Shown here: positions 36,650 to 47,525 of the stretch, piece after piece
How the letters are laid out: each line of letters opens with the position of its first letter
Numbering within the stretch: position 1 is the stretch's first letter
NCBI RefSeq assembly: GCF_900094565.1
Contig: NZ_FMAF01000005.1
Coordinates: forward strand, 124,001-188,000
DNA from: Martinezella lusitana
Lineage (GTDB): Bacteria > Pseudomonadota > Alphaproteobacteria > Rhizobiales > Rhizobiaceae
Direction of reading: 5' to 3'
Length of the DNA stretch: 64,000 nt
Notes under the pieces: model-generated
Database searches by the model: none
The model's input: only the letters and a program-made list of their open reading frames with translations
Told to the model about the DNA's origin: nothing
Translations under genes and position numbers: made by a program

Positions 36650-36672
36650 TGCCTGGGCGGTAAATCCAGGCA
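36650..36672 (+). other. Hairpin in the rpsB-tsf gap
   Basis: TGCCTGG (36650-36656) pairs with CCAGGCA (36666-36672) around a nine-base loop. The 274-base gap has no gene that I can see. The hairpin is followed by AT-rich sequence rather than a T-run and might attenuate readthrough or lie in the tsf leader. Confidence 0.4.
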
Positions 36673-36810
36673 TGTTCCAATCAAGAATTCCAGAGTGTGA
36701 CGCGGCTTCATAACGCTGTCATACTTACGGGTACATTTCGTCCCTCAAATCGGTGCCGCCTCGGTTCAAAGCCGCTTGCCGCACCGTATGAACCGACAAA
36801 GAGGAAGCTT

Positions 36811-37737
36811 ATGACCGAGATTACGGCTGCACTGGTGAAGGAACTGCGCGAAAAGTCTGGCGCAGGCATGATGGACTGCAAGAAGGCGCTGATCGAAACC
36901 AACGGCGATATCGAAGCCGCGATTGACTGGCTGCGCGCCAAGGGCATCTCCAAGGCCGACAAGAAGTCCGGCCGTACCGCCGCTGAAGGCTTGATCGCCA
37001 TTGCCGGCGCCGGTCACAAGGCCGTTGTCGTCGAGCTCAATTCTGAAACCGACTTCGTTGCCCGTAACGATGCCTTCCAGGAACTCGCTCGCGGCATCGC
37101 CGAAGTTGCACTGTCCACCGACGGCACGGTCGAAGCCATTTCGGCTGCGACCTATCCCGCATCCGGCAAGCCGGTCGCCGACACCATCAAGGACGCAATC
37201 GCAACCATCGGCGAGAACATGACGCTTCGTCGTGCGGCCAAGCTGGAAGTCGAGCACGGCGTCGTGGCGACCTACATCCACAACGCTGCCGGCGACGGTA
37301 TCGGCAAGCTCGGCGTTCTGGTCGCCCTGAAGTCGGTCGGTGACAAGGCCGTTCTGACGTCGATCGGCCGCCAGGTTGCCATGCACATTGCTGCCACCAA
37401 CCCGCTGGCTATCCGCGCCGAAGAAGTCGATGCCGCAGTCGCCGAGCGCGAACGCAACGTCTTCATCGAGCAGTCCCGCGAATCCGGCAAGCCGGAAGCC
37501 ATCATCGAAAAGATGGTGGAAGGCCGCATGCGCAAGTTCTTCGAGGAAGTCGCTCTTCTCTCGCAGGCCTTCGTCATCAACCCGGACCTGACGGTCGCTG
37601 CTGCCATCAAGGAAGCTGAAAAGACCGCTGGCGCCGCGATCGAAGTCGTCGGCATGGCCCGTCTGCTCCTCGGCGAAGGCGTCGAGAAGGAAGAAACCGA
37701 CTTCGCTGCCGAAGTTGCGGCTGTCGCCAAGGGCTGA
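36811..37737 (+). CDS. tsf: Elongation factor Ts
   Basis: EF-Ts exchanges GDP for GTP on EF-Tu. The 308 residues begin with the UBA-like domain ([21 protein letters not shown]) followed by the dimerisation subdomains with [19 protein letters not shown] precedes ATG 36811. A hairpin after the stop separates it from pyrH. Confidence 0.98.
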   Translation: MTEITAALVKELREKSGAGMMDCKKALIETNGDIEAAIDWLRAKGISKADKKSGRTAAEGLIAIAGAGHKAVVVELNSETDFVARNDAFQELARGIAEVALSTDGTVEAISAATYPASGKPVADTIKDAIATIGENMTLRRAAKLEVEHGVVATYIHNAAGDGIGKLGVLVALKSVGDKAVLTSIGRQVAMHIAATNPLAIRAEEVDAAVAERERNVFIEQSRESGKPEAIIEKMVEGRMRKFFEEVALLSQAFVINPDLTVAAAIKEAEKTAGAAIEVVGMARLLLGEGVEKEETDFAAEVAAVAKG

Positions 37738-37791
37738 TTGGCAAAAAGAAGCCATCTCCCGGATTGGTGAAACCATATCAGGGAAAACCTC

Positions 37792-37819
37792 AGGGCATCG
37801 CGTGACAACGCGGTGCCCT
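37792..37819 (+). terminator. Hairpin between tsf and pyrH, likely partial terminator
   Basis: AGGGCATCGCG (37792-37802) pairs with CGCGGTGCCCT (37809-37819) with one G-U pair and a six-base loop, followed by TCGTG rather than a full T-run. Some readthrough to pyrH is likely. Confidence 0.6.
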
Positions 37820-37871
37820 TCGTGTATCCGGCTTTCACAATCATCCCCCGCGATCACTTCAAGGAGCCACG

Positions 37872-38591
37872 ATGTCTCAGCCGATCTACAAGCGCGTACT
37901 GCTCAAGGCCTCCGGCGAAGCCCTCATGGGTAGCCAGGGGTTCGGTATCGATGTTACCGTCTCCGACCGGATTGCATCCGATATCGCCGAAGCGCGCGCA
38001 ATGGGCGTCGAAGTCGGCGTGGTCGTCGGCGGCGGCAATATATTCCGCGGTGTCGCCGTGGCCTCCAAGGGCGGCGATCGCGTGACCGGCGACCATATGG
38101 GCATGCTCGGAACCGTCATCAATGCGCTGGCGCTGGCAACCTCGCTGCGCAAGCTCGACATCGAGACCGTCGTGCTCTCGGCCATTTCCATGCCGGAGAT
38201 CTGCGAGAGTTTCTCGCAGCGCGCCACGCTCTATCATCTCTCGCTGGGCCGTGTGGTGATCTTTGCTGGTGGCACCGGAAATCCGTTCTTCACCACTGAT
38301 TCCGCAGCCGCATTGCGCGCCGCCGAAATGGGCGCGCAGGCCATCTTCAAGGGCACGCAGGTCGACGGCATCTATTCCGCCGATCCGAAGAAGTTTCCGG
38401 ATGCCGAGCGTTTCGATCATCTGACCCACAGCCAGGTGCTGGAAAAGGGGTTGGCGGTCATGGACGTAGCCGCCGTGGCGCTTGCGCGGGAAAATTCAAT
38501 TCCGATCATCGTTTTCTCTATCCACGAGAAGGGCGGCTTCGCGGAAATCTTGACCGGCGGCGGCCGCAAGACCATCGTATCAGACAACTGA
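37872..38591 (+). CDS. pyrH: UMP kinase
   Basis: PyrH phosphorylates UMP to UDP. The 239 residues belong to the amino-acid-kinase fold: L-L-K-A-S-G-E-A-L near the N-terminus, [11 protein letters not shown], and [19 protein letters not shown] lies before ATG 37872. It is followed by frr. Confidence 0.97.
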   Translation: MSQPIYKRVLLKASGEALMGSQGFGIDVTVSDRIASDIAEARAMGVEVGVVVGGGNIFRGVAVASKGGDRVTGDHMGMLGTVINALALATSLRKLDIETVVLSAISMPEICESFSQRATLYHLSLGRVVIFAGGTGNPFFTTDSAAALRAAEMGAQAIFKGTQVDGIYSADPKKFPDAERFDHLTHSQVLEKGLAVMDVAAVALARENSIPIIVFSIHEKGGFAEILTGGGRKTIVSDN

Positions 38592-38646
38592 CGTTCCTGT
38601 GGCGCCGGGCATGCCCGGCGTCGCCTTATTACAGGGGAGTATAGAC

Positions 38647-39207
38647 ATGAGTGAAGGCACTGACCTCAAGGAATTGAAGCGCCGCATGGACGGCGCCATC
38701 GCGGCATTCAAGAGCGATATCGCCTCGCTGCGCACCGGCCGCGCATCCGCTAACATTCTGGATCCGGTTACGATCGAAGCCTATGGTTCGCGCATGCCGC
38801 TGAACCAGGTGTCCAACATCACCGTGCCGGAAGCGCGCATGTTGACCGTATCGGTATGGGACAAGGCGATGGTCGGTGCCGTCGAGCGCGCGATCCGCGA
38901 ATCCAATCTCGGCCTCAATCCCATCATCGACGGCCAGAATCTGCGCATCCCGCTGCCGGAGCTCAACGAGGAGCGCCGCCGCTCGCTGGTCAAGGTCGCG
39001 CACGAATACGCCGAGAAGGCCAAGGTCGCGATTCGCCATGTTCGCCGTGACGGCATGGATGGCCTCAAAAAGGCCGAAAAGGATGGTGTAATCGGTCAGG
39101 ATGAGAGCCGCTCCCTCTCCGAGCGTGTGCAGAAGATGACGGATGAGACGATTTCGGATGTCGACCGCTTGCTAGCCGACAAAGAAAAGGAAATCATGCA
39201 GGTCTAA
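38647..39207 (+). CDS. frr: Ribosome recycling factor
   Basis: RRF splits the post-termination ribosome with EF-G. The 186 residues are the normal length, with [20 protein letters not shown] and R-R-S-L-V-K. AGGGGAG precedes ATG 38647; the frame is open to 38599 without homology. Confidence 0.97.
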   Translation: MSEGTDLKELKRRMDGAIAAFKSDIASLRTGRASANILDPVTIEAYGSRMPLNQVSNITVPEARMLTVSVWDKAMVGAVERAIRESNLGLNPIIDGQNLRIPLPELNEERRRSLVKVAHEYAEKAKVAIRHVRRDGMDGLKKAEKDGVIGQDESRSLSERVQKMTDETISDVDRLLADKEKEIMQV

Positions 39208-39314
39208 TCGTACGCTGGGGTGTCGTGCTTTCGATTTGGAAACATTGAAAGCGGTGACGGCGCCCTAGATTACGAGATCAGAGCATTCTTCCCGCCGAAC
39301 GAAACCGGACCCAT

Positions 39315-40061
39315 ATGTCAGATCCTACGTTTTCTGCCGTACCCGAACACGTTGCCATCATCATGGACGGCAATGGGCGCTGGGCCAACGCGCGTGGCCT
39401 GCCGCGCACCATGGGCCACCGCAAGGGCGTGGAGGCAGTTCGGGAAACTGTTCGAGCGGCTGGTGATATCGGCGTGAAGTATCTCACGCTTTTCGCCTTT
39501 TCCTCCGAGAACTGGCGTCGCCCCGAGACCGAGGTGAGCGACCTGCTGGGGCTCCTCAAGGCGTTCATCCGGCGGGATCTTGCCGAGCTTCATCGTCAGA
39601 ATGTGCGGATCCGCGTCATTGGCGACCGCAGCAATCTGCGCGGCGACATTCTGCCGTTGCTGATCGAGGCTGAGGAGACCACCCGGGACAATACGGCCCT
39701 GACGCTGGTCATCGCCTTCAACTACGGCTCTCGCGACGAGATTGCCCGCGCCGTCGTCAGCCTGGCGAAGGATGTCGAAGCCGGGCGGCTGCGTCCGCAG
39801 GATATCAGCCCGGAGCTTTTGGACGCCCGCCTGGATACCGCGGGAATTCCCGATCCAGACCTCATTATCCGCACGAGCGGCGAGGAGCGGCTATCGAACT
39901 TCCTTTTGTGGCAGGCCGCCTATTCGGAATTCATGTTCATGCCGGAATACTGGCCCGATTTCAGCCGTGACCTGTTCTTCGCCGCGCTGGAGAAATATGC
40001 CGCGCGCGACCGGCGCTTTGGCGGCCTCTCCGGCAAGCAGGCGGCGGCCGTGGGGTCCTGA
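39315..40061 (+). CDS. uppS: Isoprenyl transferase (undecaprenyl diphosphate synthase)
   Basis: UppS makes the C55 lipid carrier for peptidoglycan and O-antigen. The 248 residues have [10 protein letters not shown] with the catalytic Asp, [16 protein letters not shown] and the C-terminal [12 protein letters not shown]. The stop shares a base with the cdsA start (TGATG). Confidence 0.97.
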   Translation: MSDPTFSAVPEHVAIIMDGNGRWANARGLPRTMGHRKGVEAVRETVRAAGDIGVKYLTLFAFSSENWRRPETEVSDLLGLLKAFIRRDLAELHRQNVRIRVIGDRSNLRGDILPLLIEAEETTRDNTALTLVIAFNYGSRDEIARAVVSLAKDVEAGRLRPQDISPELLDARLDTAGIPDPDLIIRTSGEERLSNFLLWQAAYSEFMFMPEYWPDFSRDLFFAALEKYAARDRRFGGLSGKQAAAVGS

Positions 40062-40894
40062 TGAGCCGTGAACTCAGGCTGCGCGTCATCTCCGGCATCG
40101 TCCTTGCCGTCATTGTTCTTGCGGCTACCTGGTATGGCGGCCTGAGTTTTCGCCTTCTGGCGGCGGCAATCGGCCTGCTCGTCTATTATGAATGGTCGAC
40201 GATAGCTGACTTGCATGGACGCGATCCCCAGGGAAATGCGCTCGGCTGGCTCGGTCTTGTGCTGATTGCCGGCGCAACGCTGATGAGCGAATCGGTCTAT
40301 TCCATCGAGGTTCTGGTTGCCTTTGTCGCGGCGACGACGATTATGGTTGCCGTTCGGCGGACGACCTGGTGGCTGCCGGGCGGCATATTCTATTCCGGAT
40401 TGACAGCGATCGCCCTTGCCGAAATTCGCGACGATGATCTGCGCGGCTTCGTGTTGATGCTGTTCGTCTTCGCGACGGTATGGGCTACCGATATATTTGC
40501 CTATTTCGTCGGCCGGGCGATCGGCGGTCCGAAGCTTGCGCCCCGCATATCGCCGGGCAAGACCTGGTCGGGCGCAATCGGCGGTGCCGTTGCCGCCATC
40601 ATTGCGGGAACCGCTGTTGTCTGGAGCTTCTTTTCCGCCGATGATTTGAGGATCCCGGTGCTTGCGCTGGTGCTGTCGGTTTGCAGCCAGATCGGCGACT
40701 TGTTTGAGTCTTTCATCAAGCGCCGTTTCGGTGTGAAGGATTCCAGCCATCTGATTCCAGGCCATGGCGGCGTCATGGATCGAGTCGATGGACTAATTTT
40801 TGCTTGTTTTGCAGCGTTTTTGTTGGCTATCGTAATATCGCTGACAATGAGCGGCGAGACCTTGTCATTGGGCGGCGTTCTGCTCGGGGTCTGA
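40061..40894 (+). CDS. cdsA: Phosphatidate cytidylyltransferase
   Basis: CdsA makes CDP-diacylglycerol from phosphatidate and CTP for phospholipid synthesis. The 277-residue polytopic inner-membrane protein has the family signature S-F-I-K-R-R-F-G-V-K-D then P-G-H-G-G-V-M-D-R-V-D near the C-terminus. It overlaps uppS by one base and precedes rseP by 24 bases; there is no dxr gene between them, unlike in many other proteobacteria. Confidence 0.96.
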   Translation: MSRELRLRVISGIVLAVIVLAATWYGGLSFRLLAAAIGLLVYYEWSTIADLHGRDPQGNALGWLGLVLIAGATLMSESVYSIEVLVAFVAATTIMVAVRRTTWWLPGGIFYSGLTAIALAEIRDDDLRGFVLMLFVFATVWATDIFAYFVGRAIGGPKLAPRISPGKTWSGAIGGAVAAIIAGTAVVWSFFSADDLRIPVLALVLSVCSQIGDLFESFIKRRFGVKDSSHLIPGHGGVMDRVDGLIFACFAAFLLAIVISLTMSGETLSLGGVLLGV

Positions 40895-40918
40895 AATTAA
40901 CGCGAACAGGATCGTTGC

Positions 40919-42592
40919 ATGGGTGGCGCGGCTAGCTTCATTGGTTTTTTGACGAACAACGTCATAACGTTTGTTTTCGTCCTGTCGCTGCTCGTTTTCG
41001 TGCACGAGATGGGTCACTATCTGGTCGGGCGCTGGTCCGGTATCCGCATCATGGCATTTTCGATCGGTTTCGGCCCCGAAATCTTGGGGCATACTGATCG
41101 GCACGGCACGCGCTGGAAGCTTTCGCTCATTCCGCTCGGCGGCTATGTGCGCTTCTTTGGCGACGAGGATGCCTCGAGCAAGACCGATACGGATCAACTC
41201 GCGGCCATGACGGAAGAAGAGCGCGCCCAGTCCTTCGCAGGAGCCAAGCTCTGGAAGCGGGCGGCAACCGTTGCCGCCGGTCCGATCGCAAACTTCATTC
41301 TCGCCATAGCAATCTTTGCCGTTCTTTTCAGTGTCTACGGTCGCACCGTCGCCGATCCGGTCGTCGCCATGGTGACGCGTGATGGCGCCGCTGCAGAAGC
41401 CGGTATCGAGCCCGGCGATCGGCTGATGGCCATCGACGGTGTCAAGGTGAAGACCTTTGACGAAGTGCAGCGCTATGTCGGCCTGCGTCCTGGCCGCACG
41501 ATCGTTCTGACGGTCGAGCGCGACGGCCAGATGCGCGATTTCCGTATCATGCCGAAGCTGGTGGAGGACACCGATCAATTCGGCAACAAGATGGAGATGG
41601 GCCGCATAGGCATCGCGCTCGTAGATCCACTGATTACAGGCGTAGAGCCGAATGGACCGGCGGCAAAGGCCGGCATAGTGGCTGGAGATCGCCTGATCGC
41701 CGCGGATGGCAATGCTATAGCGACCTACTACGATATCGGCCGCTATATCGGTGACCGCGCCGGCAAGAGCATCGTACTGACGATACAGCGCAACGGCGAG
41801 ATACGCGATTTTCCGATTGTGGCGGAAACGCTGACGGAAACGGATGCCTCCGGAAACAAGAAGGATGTCGGCAGCATCGGCATTGCGCCGATCGATCCGT
41901 TGGTGGCGTCGATCGCTCCGGATAGCCCCGCTGAAGCTGCCGGTCTTGAACTCGGCGACCGCATCCTTTCCGTCGATGGACAGGCCGTGGGCTCCATCAG
42001 CGAAGTGCAGCGTTACGCCGCCTCTCACGCCGACAAGCCCGTGGCCCTGTCCGTCGAGCGCGGCGGCCAGACACGCGATGTGACGGTTACGCCGAAGAAA
42101 TCCGCGGAGACCGATATTTTCGGCGCGCAGATCGAAATAGCCACCATCGGCATCACCGACGGTCAGAAGCCGATCAGGCTGCGCTACGAAGCCTACGGGC
42201 CGTTCCAGGCGCTCGGCGAAGGGGTGAAGCAAACGGGCAGCATCGTCTCCGGCACCTTCGAATATATCGCCAACGTTATCGGCGGCTACATGAAGGCCGA
42301 CCAGCTTGGCGGGCCGATTCGGGTTGCGCAGCTGTCCGGACAAATGGCAACCTTAGGTTTCTCTGCGGTGCTCCAGTTCGCCGCCATACTTTCTGTTTCA
42401 ATAGGGTTATTAAATTTGATGCCCGTCCCGGTACTTGATGGCGGCCATCTGATGTTCTATGCGATTGAAGCCGTCAGGGGAAAACCCTTGGGTGCACGGG
42501 CACAGGATATCGCTTTCCGGATCGGATTTGCGATGGTGCTGTCACTCATGGTGTTTGCGACATGGAACGATATTAGTTCCCGAATAGGCTAG
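40919..42592 (+). CDS. rseP: RseP site-2 intramembrane metalloprotease with three PDZ domains
   Basis: RseP cleaves anti-sigma factors and leftover signal peptides within the inner membrane. The zinc site is HEMGH (29-33) plus the LDG motif (D507). Between the transmembrane parts lie three PDZ domains in 90-residue repeats beginning at D146, D236 and D326. The protein is 557 residues; E. coli RseP has two PDZ domains in about 450, and the rhizobial relatives I recall have one in about 375. It follows cdsA by 24 bases in the envelope operon. The call is firm; the domain count is what is odd. Confidence 0.95.
   Translation: MGGAASFIGFLTNNVITFVFVLSLLVFVHEMGHYLVGRWSGIRIMAFSIGFGPEILGHTDRHGTRWKLSLIPLGGYVRFFGDEDASSKTDTDQLAAMTEEERAQSFAGAKLWKRAATVAAGPIANFILAIAIFAVLFSVYGRTVADPVVAMVTRDGAAAEAGIEPGDRLMAIDGVKVKTFDEVQRYVGLRPGRTIVLTVERDGQMRDFRIMPKLVEDTDQFGNKMEMGRIGIALVDPLITGVEPNGPAAKAGIVAGDRLIAADGNAIATYYDIGRYIGDRAGKSIVLTIQRNGEIRDFPIVAETLTETDASGNKKDVGSIGIAPIDPLVASIAPDSPAEAAGLELGDRILSVDGQAVGSISEVQRYAASHADKPVALSVERGGQTRDVTVTPKKSAETDIFGAQIEIATIGITDGQKPIRLRYEAYGPFQALGEGVKQTGSIVSGTFEYIANVIGGYMKADQLGGPIRVAQLSGQMATLGFSAVLQFAAILSVSIGLLNLMPVPVLDGGHLMFYAIEAVRGKPLGARAQDIAFRIGFAMVLSLMVFATWNDISSRIG
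41354..42163 (+). repeat. Three tandem 90-residue PDZ repeats inside rseP
   Basis: Units at 41354-41623, 41624-41893 and 41894-42163 align without gaps at protein level: each opens with D-P, has A-G-(I/L)-x-x-G-D-R in the middle and closes with I-G-I. DNA identity between units is low by eye, so the duplication is old and the copies are under selection. Confidence 0.88.
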
Positions 42593-42792
42593 TGGGGCAA
42601 CGCGAGAGGAAATTACGATTTATTTACGATGTTTCAAAGCTGTAGTGGCGAATGGGTCACGCTTTGAAATGAAGTAAACGGAAATTAACTTGCTCCCTTG
42701 CTTGTATGTCAAAAGCGGGTAAAACGACACACGTGGCCGGAATCGGGTTCGCCTGGGGCTGGGGACGACTGAAAAAAAGGTAAGAAGTGAAA

Positions 42793-45126
42793 ATGAAGGC
42801 TGGTTCAAGATTATTGAACGCAGTGTCGGCGGTAGCGCTGTCTGCTGGTGTTGTTGCGTCGGGCGCTGGTGTTATCACCCTTGCCTCTACCTCAGTCGCG
42901 GAGGCCGCTGTTATCCAGCGGATTGATGTTCAGGGAGCTGGGCGCGTCGGCGCGCAAGCTGTTCGAGACAACATCACGATCAAGCCTGGCAAGAGCTTCT
43001 CGCCAAGCGATATCGATGCATCGGTGAAGCAGCTTTACGCCACCGGGTATTTCTCCGACGTCCATATGACCGTTTCGGGCAGCGCCCTGGTCATATCGGT
43101 CAAGGAGAATCAGCTCATCAACGCCGTGGTCTTCAACGGCAACCGCAAGATCAAGGACGACAAGCTGCAGGGGATCGTTCAGACCCACGCTGCCGGCCCC
43201 TATAACGAGGCCACCGTCCAGGCTGACGTCAAGACCATCAAGGATGCCTATGCCGCCATCGGCCGTAACGATGTGCAGGTAACGACGCAGACCGCCGAGG
43301 TCGCTCAGGGTCGTCTCAACGTCGCTTTCGTCATCAACGAAGGTGATCGTACCAAGATCGACAAGATCAATTTCTCGGGCAATCAGGCTTACAACAGCGG
43401 CCGTCTCGCTTCGGTGATCAGCACGAAGAAGAGCAACTTCCTGTCGTTCCTGACCCGCAAGGACGTTTACAGCCCGGACCGTCAGCAGGCTGACCAGGAT
43501 GCGCTGCGTCAGTTCTACTACAACCATGGTTACGCCGACTTCCGCGTCGTCAGCGCCGATGCGACGCTGAACGAGCAGAACAACGAATACACGCTGAACT
43601 TCAATGTCGATGAAGGTCCGCGTTACACCTATGGCGACATCAATGTCATCTCGACGGTCGACGGCATCAATGCCGAGGATCTTAAGGGCCTGGTCATCAC
43701 CCACAAGGGCGATGTCTACAGCGCCAAGGACATTCAGACTTCGATCGAGAATATTTCGAAGCGCGTGGCTTCCGCCGGCTATCCGTTCGCCCGCATCACG
43801 CCGCGCGGCAACCGTGATCTGACCGGTCATACGATCGGCATCGAATACCTGGTCGATCAGGGCGAGCGCGCCTATGTCGAGCGTATCGAAATCCGCGGCA
43901 ACACCCGCACACGCGACTACGTTATCCGCCGCGAGTTCGACCTGAATGAAGGCGATGCCTTCAACCAGGAAATGATCACGCGCGCCAAGCGTCGCCTCGA
44001 CGCACTCGGCTATTTCACCAAGGTTGACATCACCACGGCACAGGGCAGTGCTCCGGACCGTGTCGTCGTCGTCGTCAATGTCGAAGATCAGCCGACCGGC
44101 TCGTTCGGTATCGGTGCCGGTTACGCCGTCGGCAACAACGGTGGTCTGCTGCTGGAAGCTTCGGTTGAGGAAAAGAACTTCCTCGGCCGCGGTCAGTACA
44201 TCCGCATCGCTGCGGGTGCCGGCACGGAAGGCAATCGTACCTACAACATCTCGTTCACCGAGCCCTACTTCCTCGGTTATCGTCTCGCTGCAGGTTTCGA
44301 TATCTTCAAGAACCAGACGTCGAGCGACGACTTCTACGACTATTCGGAGGAAGGCTTCTCGCTGCGTGTGACCGCGCCGATCACCGAGAACTTGGCGACG
44401 ACCCTGCGCTACAACTACAAGCGCCTGACATACGACGGCACGAACGATTGGCAGAACAATCTTTCAAATCCATATCTCAACCTCGTCGAGAACGGCCCTT
44501 GGGTGCAGTCGACGATTTCGCAGACCTTTACCTACAACACGTTGGATGACCAGAATCTGCCGCGTGAAGGTATTATCGCCAAGTTCACGCATGAATATGC
44601 GGGCCTGGGTGGCGACTCCGACTTCTACAAGCTGAGTGGCAAGGCGCGTTACTACAAGATGATCAGCGACGAAGCTGATATTATCGGCTCGCTGACAGTC
44701 GGTGCTGGCTACGTGATGCCGACGGATGGCAAGCTGAACGTCTTCGACCAGTTTACGCTTGGTGGTCGTGAAATCCGCGGCTTTGAGAATGCCGGTATTG
44801 GTCCGCGCTCGTCCAACGGCGATCCGCTGGGCGGCACGACCTACTTCACGGCTTCGGCGGAAGCAAGCATGCCGATGCCGGGTGTGCCGCAGGATATCGG
44901 TCTGCGCATTGCAGCCTTTGCCGATGCGGGTAGCCTCTACGGTAACAAGGCCAATCTGTTCGGCGACATCCTGCATAACGACAGCTCCATCCGAGCTTCG
45001 CTGGGTGCTGGTCTGATCTGGTCTTCGCCGTTCGGCGTCATCCGTGTTGACTATGCCGTGCCGGTTCTCAAGGAAGATTACGACAAGACTGAGAATTTCC
45101 GGTTTGGCATCGCCAACCAGTTCTGA
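42793..45126 (+). CDS. bamA: Outer-membrane protein assembly factor BamA
   Basis: BamA inserts beta-barrel proteins into the outer membrane. The 777 residues have a signal peptide (cleavage near A-E-A-A), five POTRA domains to about residue 430, and a 16-strand barrel with the VRGF-like I-R-G-F motif in G-G-R-E-I-R-G-F and a C-terminal aromatic F. ATG 42793 follows AAGAAG; GTG 42787 is two codons earlier. It lies between rseP and lpxD, the usual order. Confidence 0.97.
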   Translation: MKAGSRLLNAVSAVALSAGVVASGAGVITLASTSVAEAAVIQRIDVQGAGRVGAQAVRDNITIKPGKSFSPSDIDASVKQLYATGYFSDVHMTVSGSALVISVKENQLINAVVFNGNRKIKDDKLQGIVQTHAAGPYNEATVQADVKTIKDAYAAIGRNDVQVTTQTAEVAQGRLNVAFVINEGDRTKIDKINFSGNQAYNSGRLASVISTKKSNFLSFLTRKDVYSPDRQQADQDALRQFYYNHGYADFRVVSADATLNEQNNEYTLNFNVDEGPRYTYGDINVISTVDGINAEDLKGLVITHKGDVYSAKDIQTSIENISKRVASAGYPFARITPRGNRDLTGHTIGIEYLVDQGERAYVERIEIRGNTRTRDYVIRREFDLNEGDAFNQEMITRAKRRLDALGYFTKVDITTAQGSAPDRVVVVVNVEDQPTGSFGIGAGYAVGNNGGLLLEASVEEKNFLGRGQYIRIAAGAGTEGNRTYNISFTEPYFLGYRLAAGFDIFKNQTSSDDFYDYSEEGFSLRVTAPITENLATTLRYNYKRLTYDGTNDWQNNLSNPYLNLVENGPWVQSTISQTFTYNTLDDQNLPREGIIAKFTHEYAGLGGDSDFYKLSGKARYYKMISDEADIIGSLTVGAGYVMPTDGKLNVFDQFTLGGREIRGFENAGIGPRSSNGDPLGGTTYFTASAEASMPMPGVPQDIGLRIAAFADAGSLYGNKANLFGDILHNDSSIRASLGAGLIWSSPFGVIRVDYAVPVLKEDYDKTENFRFGIANQF

Positions 45127-45177
45127 TATCGGCAGCCTAGAACAACGGGCTTGAACACCGTTCTGGAGCTGGTGCTT

Positions 45178-46245
45178 ATGGAACATATCGGTTTCTTCCC
45201 GCCCCACGGTGGCGTCAGCTTACGAGAGTTGGCTGAACATCTTGGGGCGGATCTTATTGATGCGACCTTCGCGGAGGTCGTCATCAAGTCGATTGCTCCT
45301 GTCTATAGGGCAGGCGAAGGCGACATTTGTTATATCCTTTCCCGGAAGAATCGCGCCGAGCTTGAGACGTGCAAGGCTTCGGCGATCATTTGCCTGCCGG
45401 CGCTGAAATCCTTCGTCCCCGCGCACATTCCGGTGCTTCTCTCCAAGAAGCCGCATACGGACTTTGCGCTTGCCGGAGCGTTGTTGCATCCGGAAGCCAT
45501 GCGTCCGATCGCGTTCACGTCGAACCCCGGCGTGATCTCTCCTGGCGCAGTCATTGATGCCACAGCCAAGCTGGAAGCCAATATCGGTGTGGAGCCGGGC
45601 GCGGTCATTGGACCTGGCGCCGAGATCGGCGAGGGCACGTGGATCGGTGCTAATGCGCTTATCGGGCCGGGTGTGAAGATCGGACGAAATTGCACCATCG
45701 GCGGTGGCGCAAGCATCCTCTGCTCATACCTCGGTAATGGCGTCATCATTCACAATGGCGCGCGTATCGGCCAGGATGGTTTCGGTTATGCGCCAGGGCC
45801 TCGCGGCATGGTGAAGATCGTGCAGATCGGCCGCGTCATCATCCAGGATAATGTCGAGATCGGCGCCAATACCACGATCGATCGCGGCACGATGGATGAT
45901 ACCGTGATCGGCGAGGGCACCAAGATCGACAATCAGGTCCAGATCGGACATAACGTTCGCATTGGCCGCCATTGCGCCGTCGTCAGCCAGGTCGGCATAG
46001 CCGGCAGCACGCTGATTGGTGACGGTGTGCAAATCGGCGGTCAGGCGGGGCTGAACGGCCATATTCACATTGGTGACGGTGTACAGATCGGCGCCAAGAG
46101 CGGTGTTATGAACAGCATTCCGGCGGGCGAGCGTTACGCTGGTCATCCGGCGCGGCCCCTGTGGGATTTTCTGAGGGAATCGGCAGAGATCGCGAAGCGG
46201 TCGGGAGCCAGAGAAAAGAAGGACGGGAGTGCGGAGCATGACTGA
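45178..46245 (+). CDS. lpxD: UDP-3-O-(3-hydroxyacyl)glucosamine N-acyltransferase
   Basis: LpxD adds the second acyl chain in lipid A synthesis. The 355 residues have an N-terminal uridine-binding domain ([12 protein letters not shown]) and a left-handed beta-helix of hexapeptide repeats, with the catalytic His in Q-I-G-H-N-V. I start at ATG 45178 with GGAG upstream; the longer frame from 45151 lacks family match. Its 3' end overlaps fabZ by eight bases. Confidence 0.96.
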   Translation: MEHIGFFPPHGGVSLRELAEHLGADLIDATFAEVVIKSIAPVYRAGEGDICYILSRKNRAELETCKASAIICLPALKSFVPAHIPVLLSKKPHTDFALAGALLHPEAMRPIAFTSNPGVISPGAVIDATAKLEANIGVEPGAVIGPGAEIGEGTWIGANALIGPGVKIGRNCTIGGGASILCSYLGNGVIIHNGARIGQDGFGYAPGPRGMVKIVQIGRVIIQDNVEIGANTTIDRGTMDDTVIGEGTKIDNQVQIGHNVRIGRHCAVVSQVGIAGSTLIGDGVQIGGQAGLNGHIHIGDGVQIGAKSGVMNSIPAGERYAGHPARPLWDFLRESAEIAKRSGAREKKDGSAEHD

Positions 46246-46711
46246 GGAAGCCAAGACATCATTGTCGTCGGCTGACGTTCTGGAAATTATGAAGCTTTTG
46301 CCGCATCGCTATCCCTTCCTGATGGTCGATAAGATCATCGAGATCGATAGCGATAATTCCGCGATCGGCATCAAGAACGTGACGGCAAACGAGCCGCAAT
46401 TCACCGGGCACTTTCCAGGTTCCCCGATCATGCCGGGCGTATTGCTCATCGAAGGCATGGCTCAGACGGCAGGCGCGATCTGCGCCCGCAAGGATGGCAT
46501 CGGCGGCAATCTCGTCTATTTCATGACGATCGACAATGCCCGTTTCCGCAAGCCGGTCGTTCCCGGTGACCGCGTCGAATTCCATGTCGTCAAGCAGAAG
46601 CAGCGCGGTACGATCTGGAAGTTCCATTGTGATGCCAAGGTCGATGGCATCCTGGTTGCCGAAGCCGATATCGGCGCGATGATTGTGAGGAAGGATCAGG
46701 ACGAGGCATGA
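46238..46711 (+). CDS. fabZ: 3-hydroxyacyl-ACP dehydratase FabZ
   Basis: FabZ dehydrates 3-hydroxyacyl-ACP in fatty-acid elongation and competes with LpxA for the same substrate. The 157 residues show the hotdog fold with the catalytic His in L-P-H-R-Y-P-F and Glu in [11 protein letters not shown] 46238 follows GGAG; GTG 46229 is an in-frame alternative. It overlaps lpxD by eight bases and lpxA by four. Confidence 0.97.
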   Translation: MTEEAKTSLSSADVLEIMKLLPHRYPFLMVDKIIEIDSDNSAIGIKNVTANEPQFTGHFPGSPIMPGVLLIEGMAQTAGAICARKDGIGGNLVYFMTIDNARFRKPVVPGDRVEFHVVKQKQRGTIWKFHCDAKVDGILVAEADIGAMIVRKDQDEA

Positions 46712-47523
46712 GCAGCATCGCAAAAAGCGCGAGCATTCATAAGTTCGCGGTCGTTGAGGATGGTGCCATCATCGGCGAGAACGTCGAGATCGGGCCTTTC
46801 TGCCACGTCGGCCCCAAGGTCGTGCTGCATGATAATGTCCATCTGCTGACGCATGCCATCGTCACCGGCCGCACGACGATCGGCAAGGGAACGAAGATAT
46901 TTCCGATGGCCATTGTCGGCGGCGACCCGCAGAGCGTTCATCACGGCGGCGAAGAGACGACGCTGGATGTTGGTGAGAACTGCACGATACGTGAAGGCGT
47001 GACGATCAATACCGGCACCGCTGACTACGGCGGCAAGACGATTGTCGGCAACAACAATCTGTTCCTCGCTAATTCCCATGTCGCGCATGATTGCCGCGTA
47101 GGCAACAATGTCATCATGTCCAACAATGTCATGCTGGCGGGGCATGTGACGATCGAAGATCGCGCCATTCTGGGCGGTGGCTGCGCCGTGCACCAGTTCA
47201 CCCGCATCGGTCGGCAGGCTTTCATCGGAGGACTTTCGGCTGCAAGCTACGATGTCATTCCCTACGGCATGCTGAACGGAAATCCAGGCGTGCTGTCCGG
47301 CCTCAACATTGTCGGCATGACGCGCGCAGGCATAGACCGCGCGGTCATTCACCGAGTTCGACGCGCCTACAAGGGTATCTTCGAAGGCGAAGGTTCGATC
47401 CGCGACAATGCCGCGGCGATCCGTGACGAATATGCCGATTGCAAGGAAGTGATTGAGATCCTCGATTTCATCGCAGCCGATAGCGATCGCGCGCTGTCGT
47501 CGCCCAATCGCGGCAAGAGCTGA
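46708..47523 (+). CDS. lpxA: UDP-N-acetylglucosamine acyltransferase
   Basis: LpxA transfers a 3-hydroxyacyl chain from ACP to UDP-GlcNAc, the first step of lipid A. The 271 residues are a left-handed beta-helix with the catalytic His in S-H-V-A-H-D-C and a C-terminal helical region (R-R-A-Y-K-G-I-F). Its ATG overlaps the fabZ stop (ATGA). Confidence 0.97.
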   Translation: MSSIAKSASIHKFAVVEDGAIIGENVEIGPFCHVGPKVVLHDNVHLLTHAIVTGRTTIGKGTKIFPMAIVGGDPQSVHHGGEETTLDVGENCTIREGVTINTGTADYGGKTIVGNNNLFLANSHVAHDCRVGNNVIMSNNVMLAGHVTIEDRAILGGGCAVHQFTRIGRQAFIGGLSAASYDVIPYGMLNGNPGVLSGLNIVGMTRAGIDRAVIHRVRRAYKGIFEGEGSIRDNAAAIRDEYADCKEVIEILDFIAADSDRALSSPNRGKS

Positions 47524-47525
47524 CG

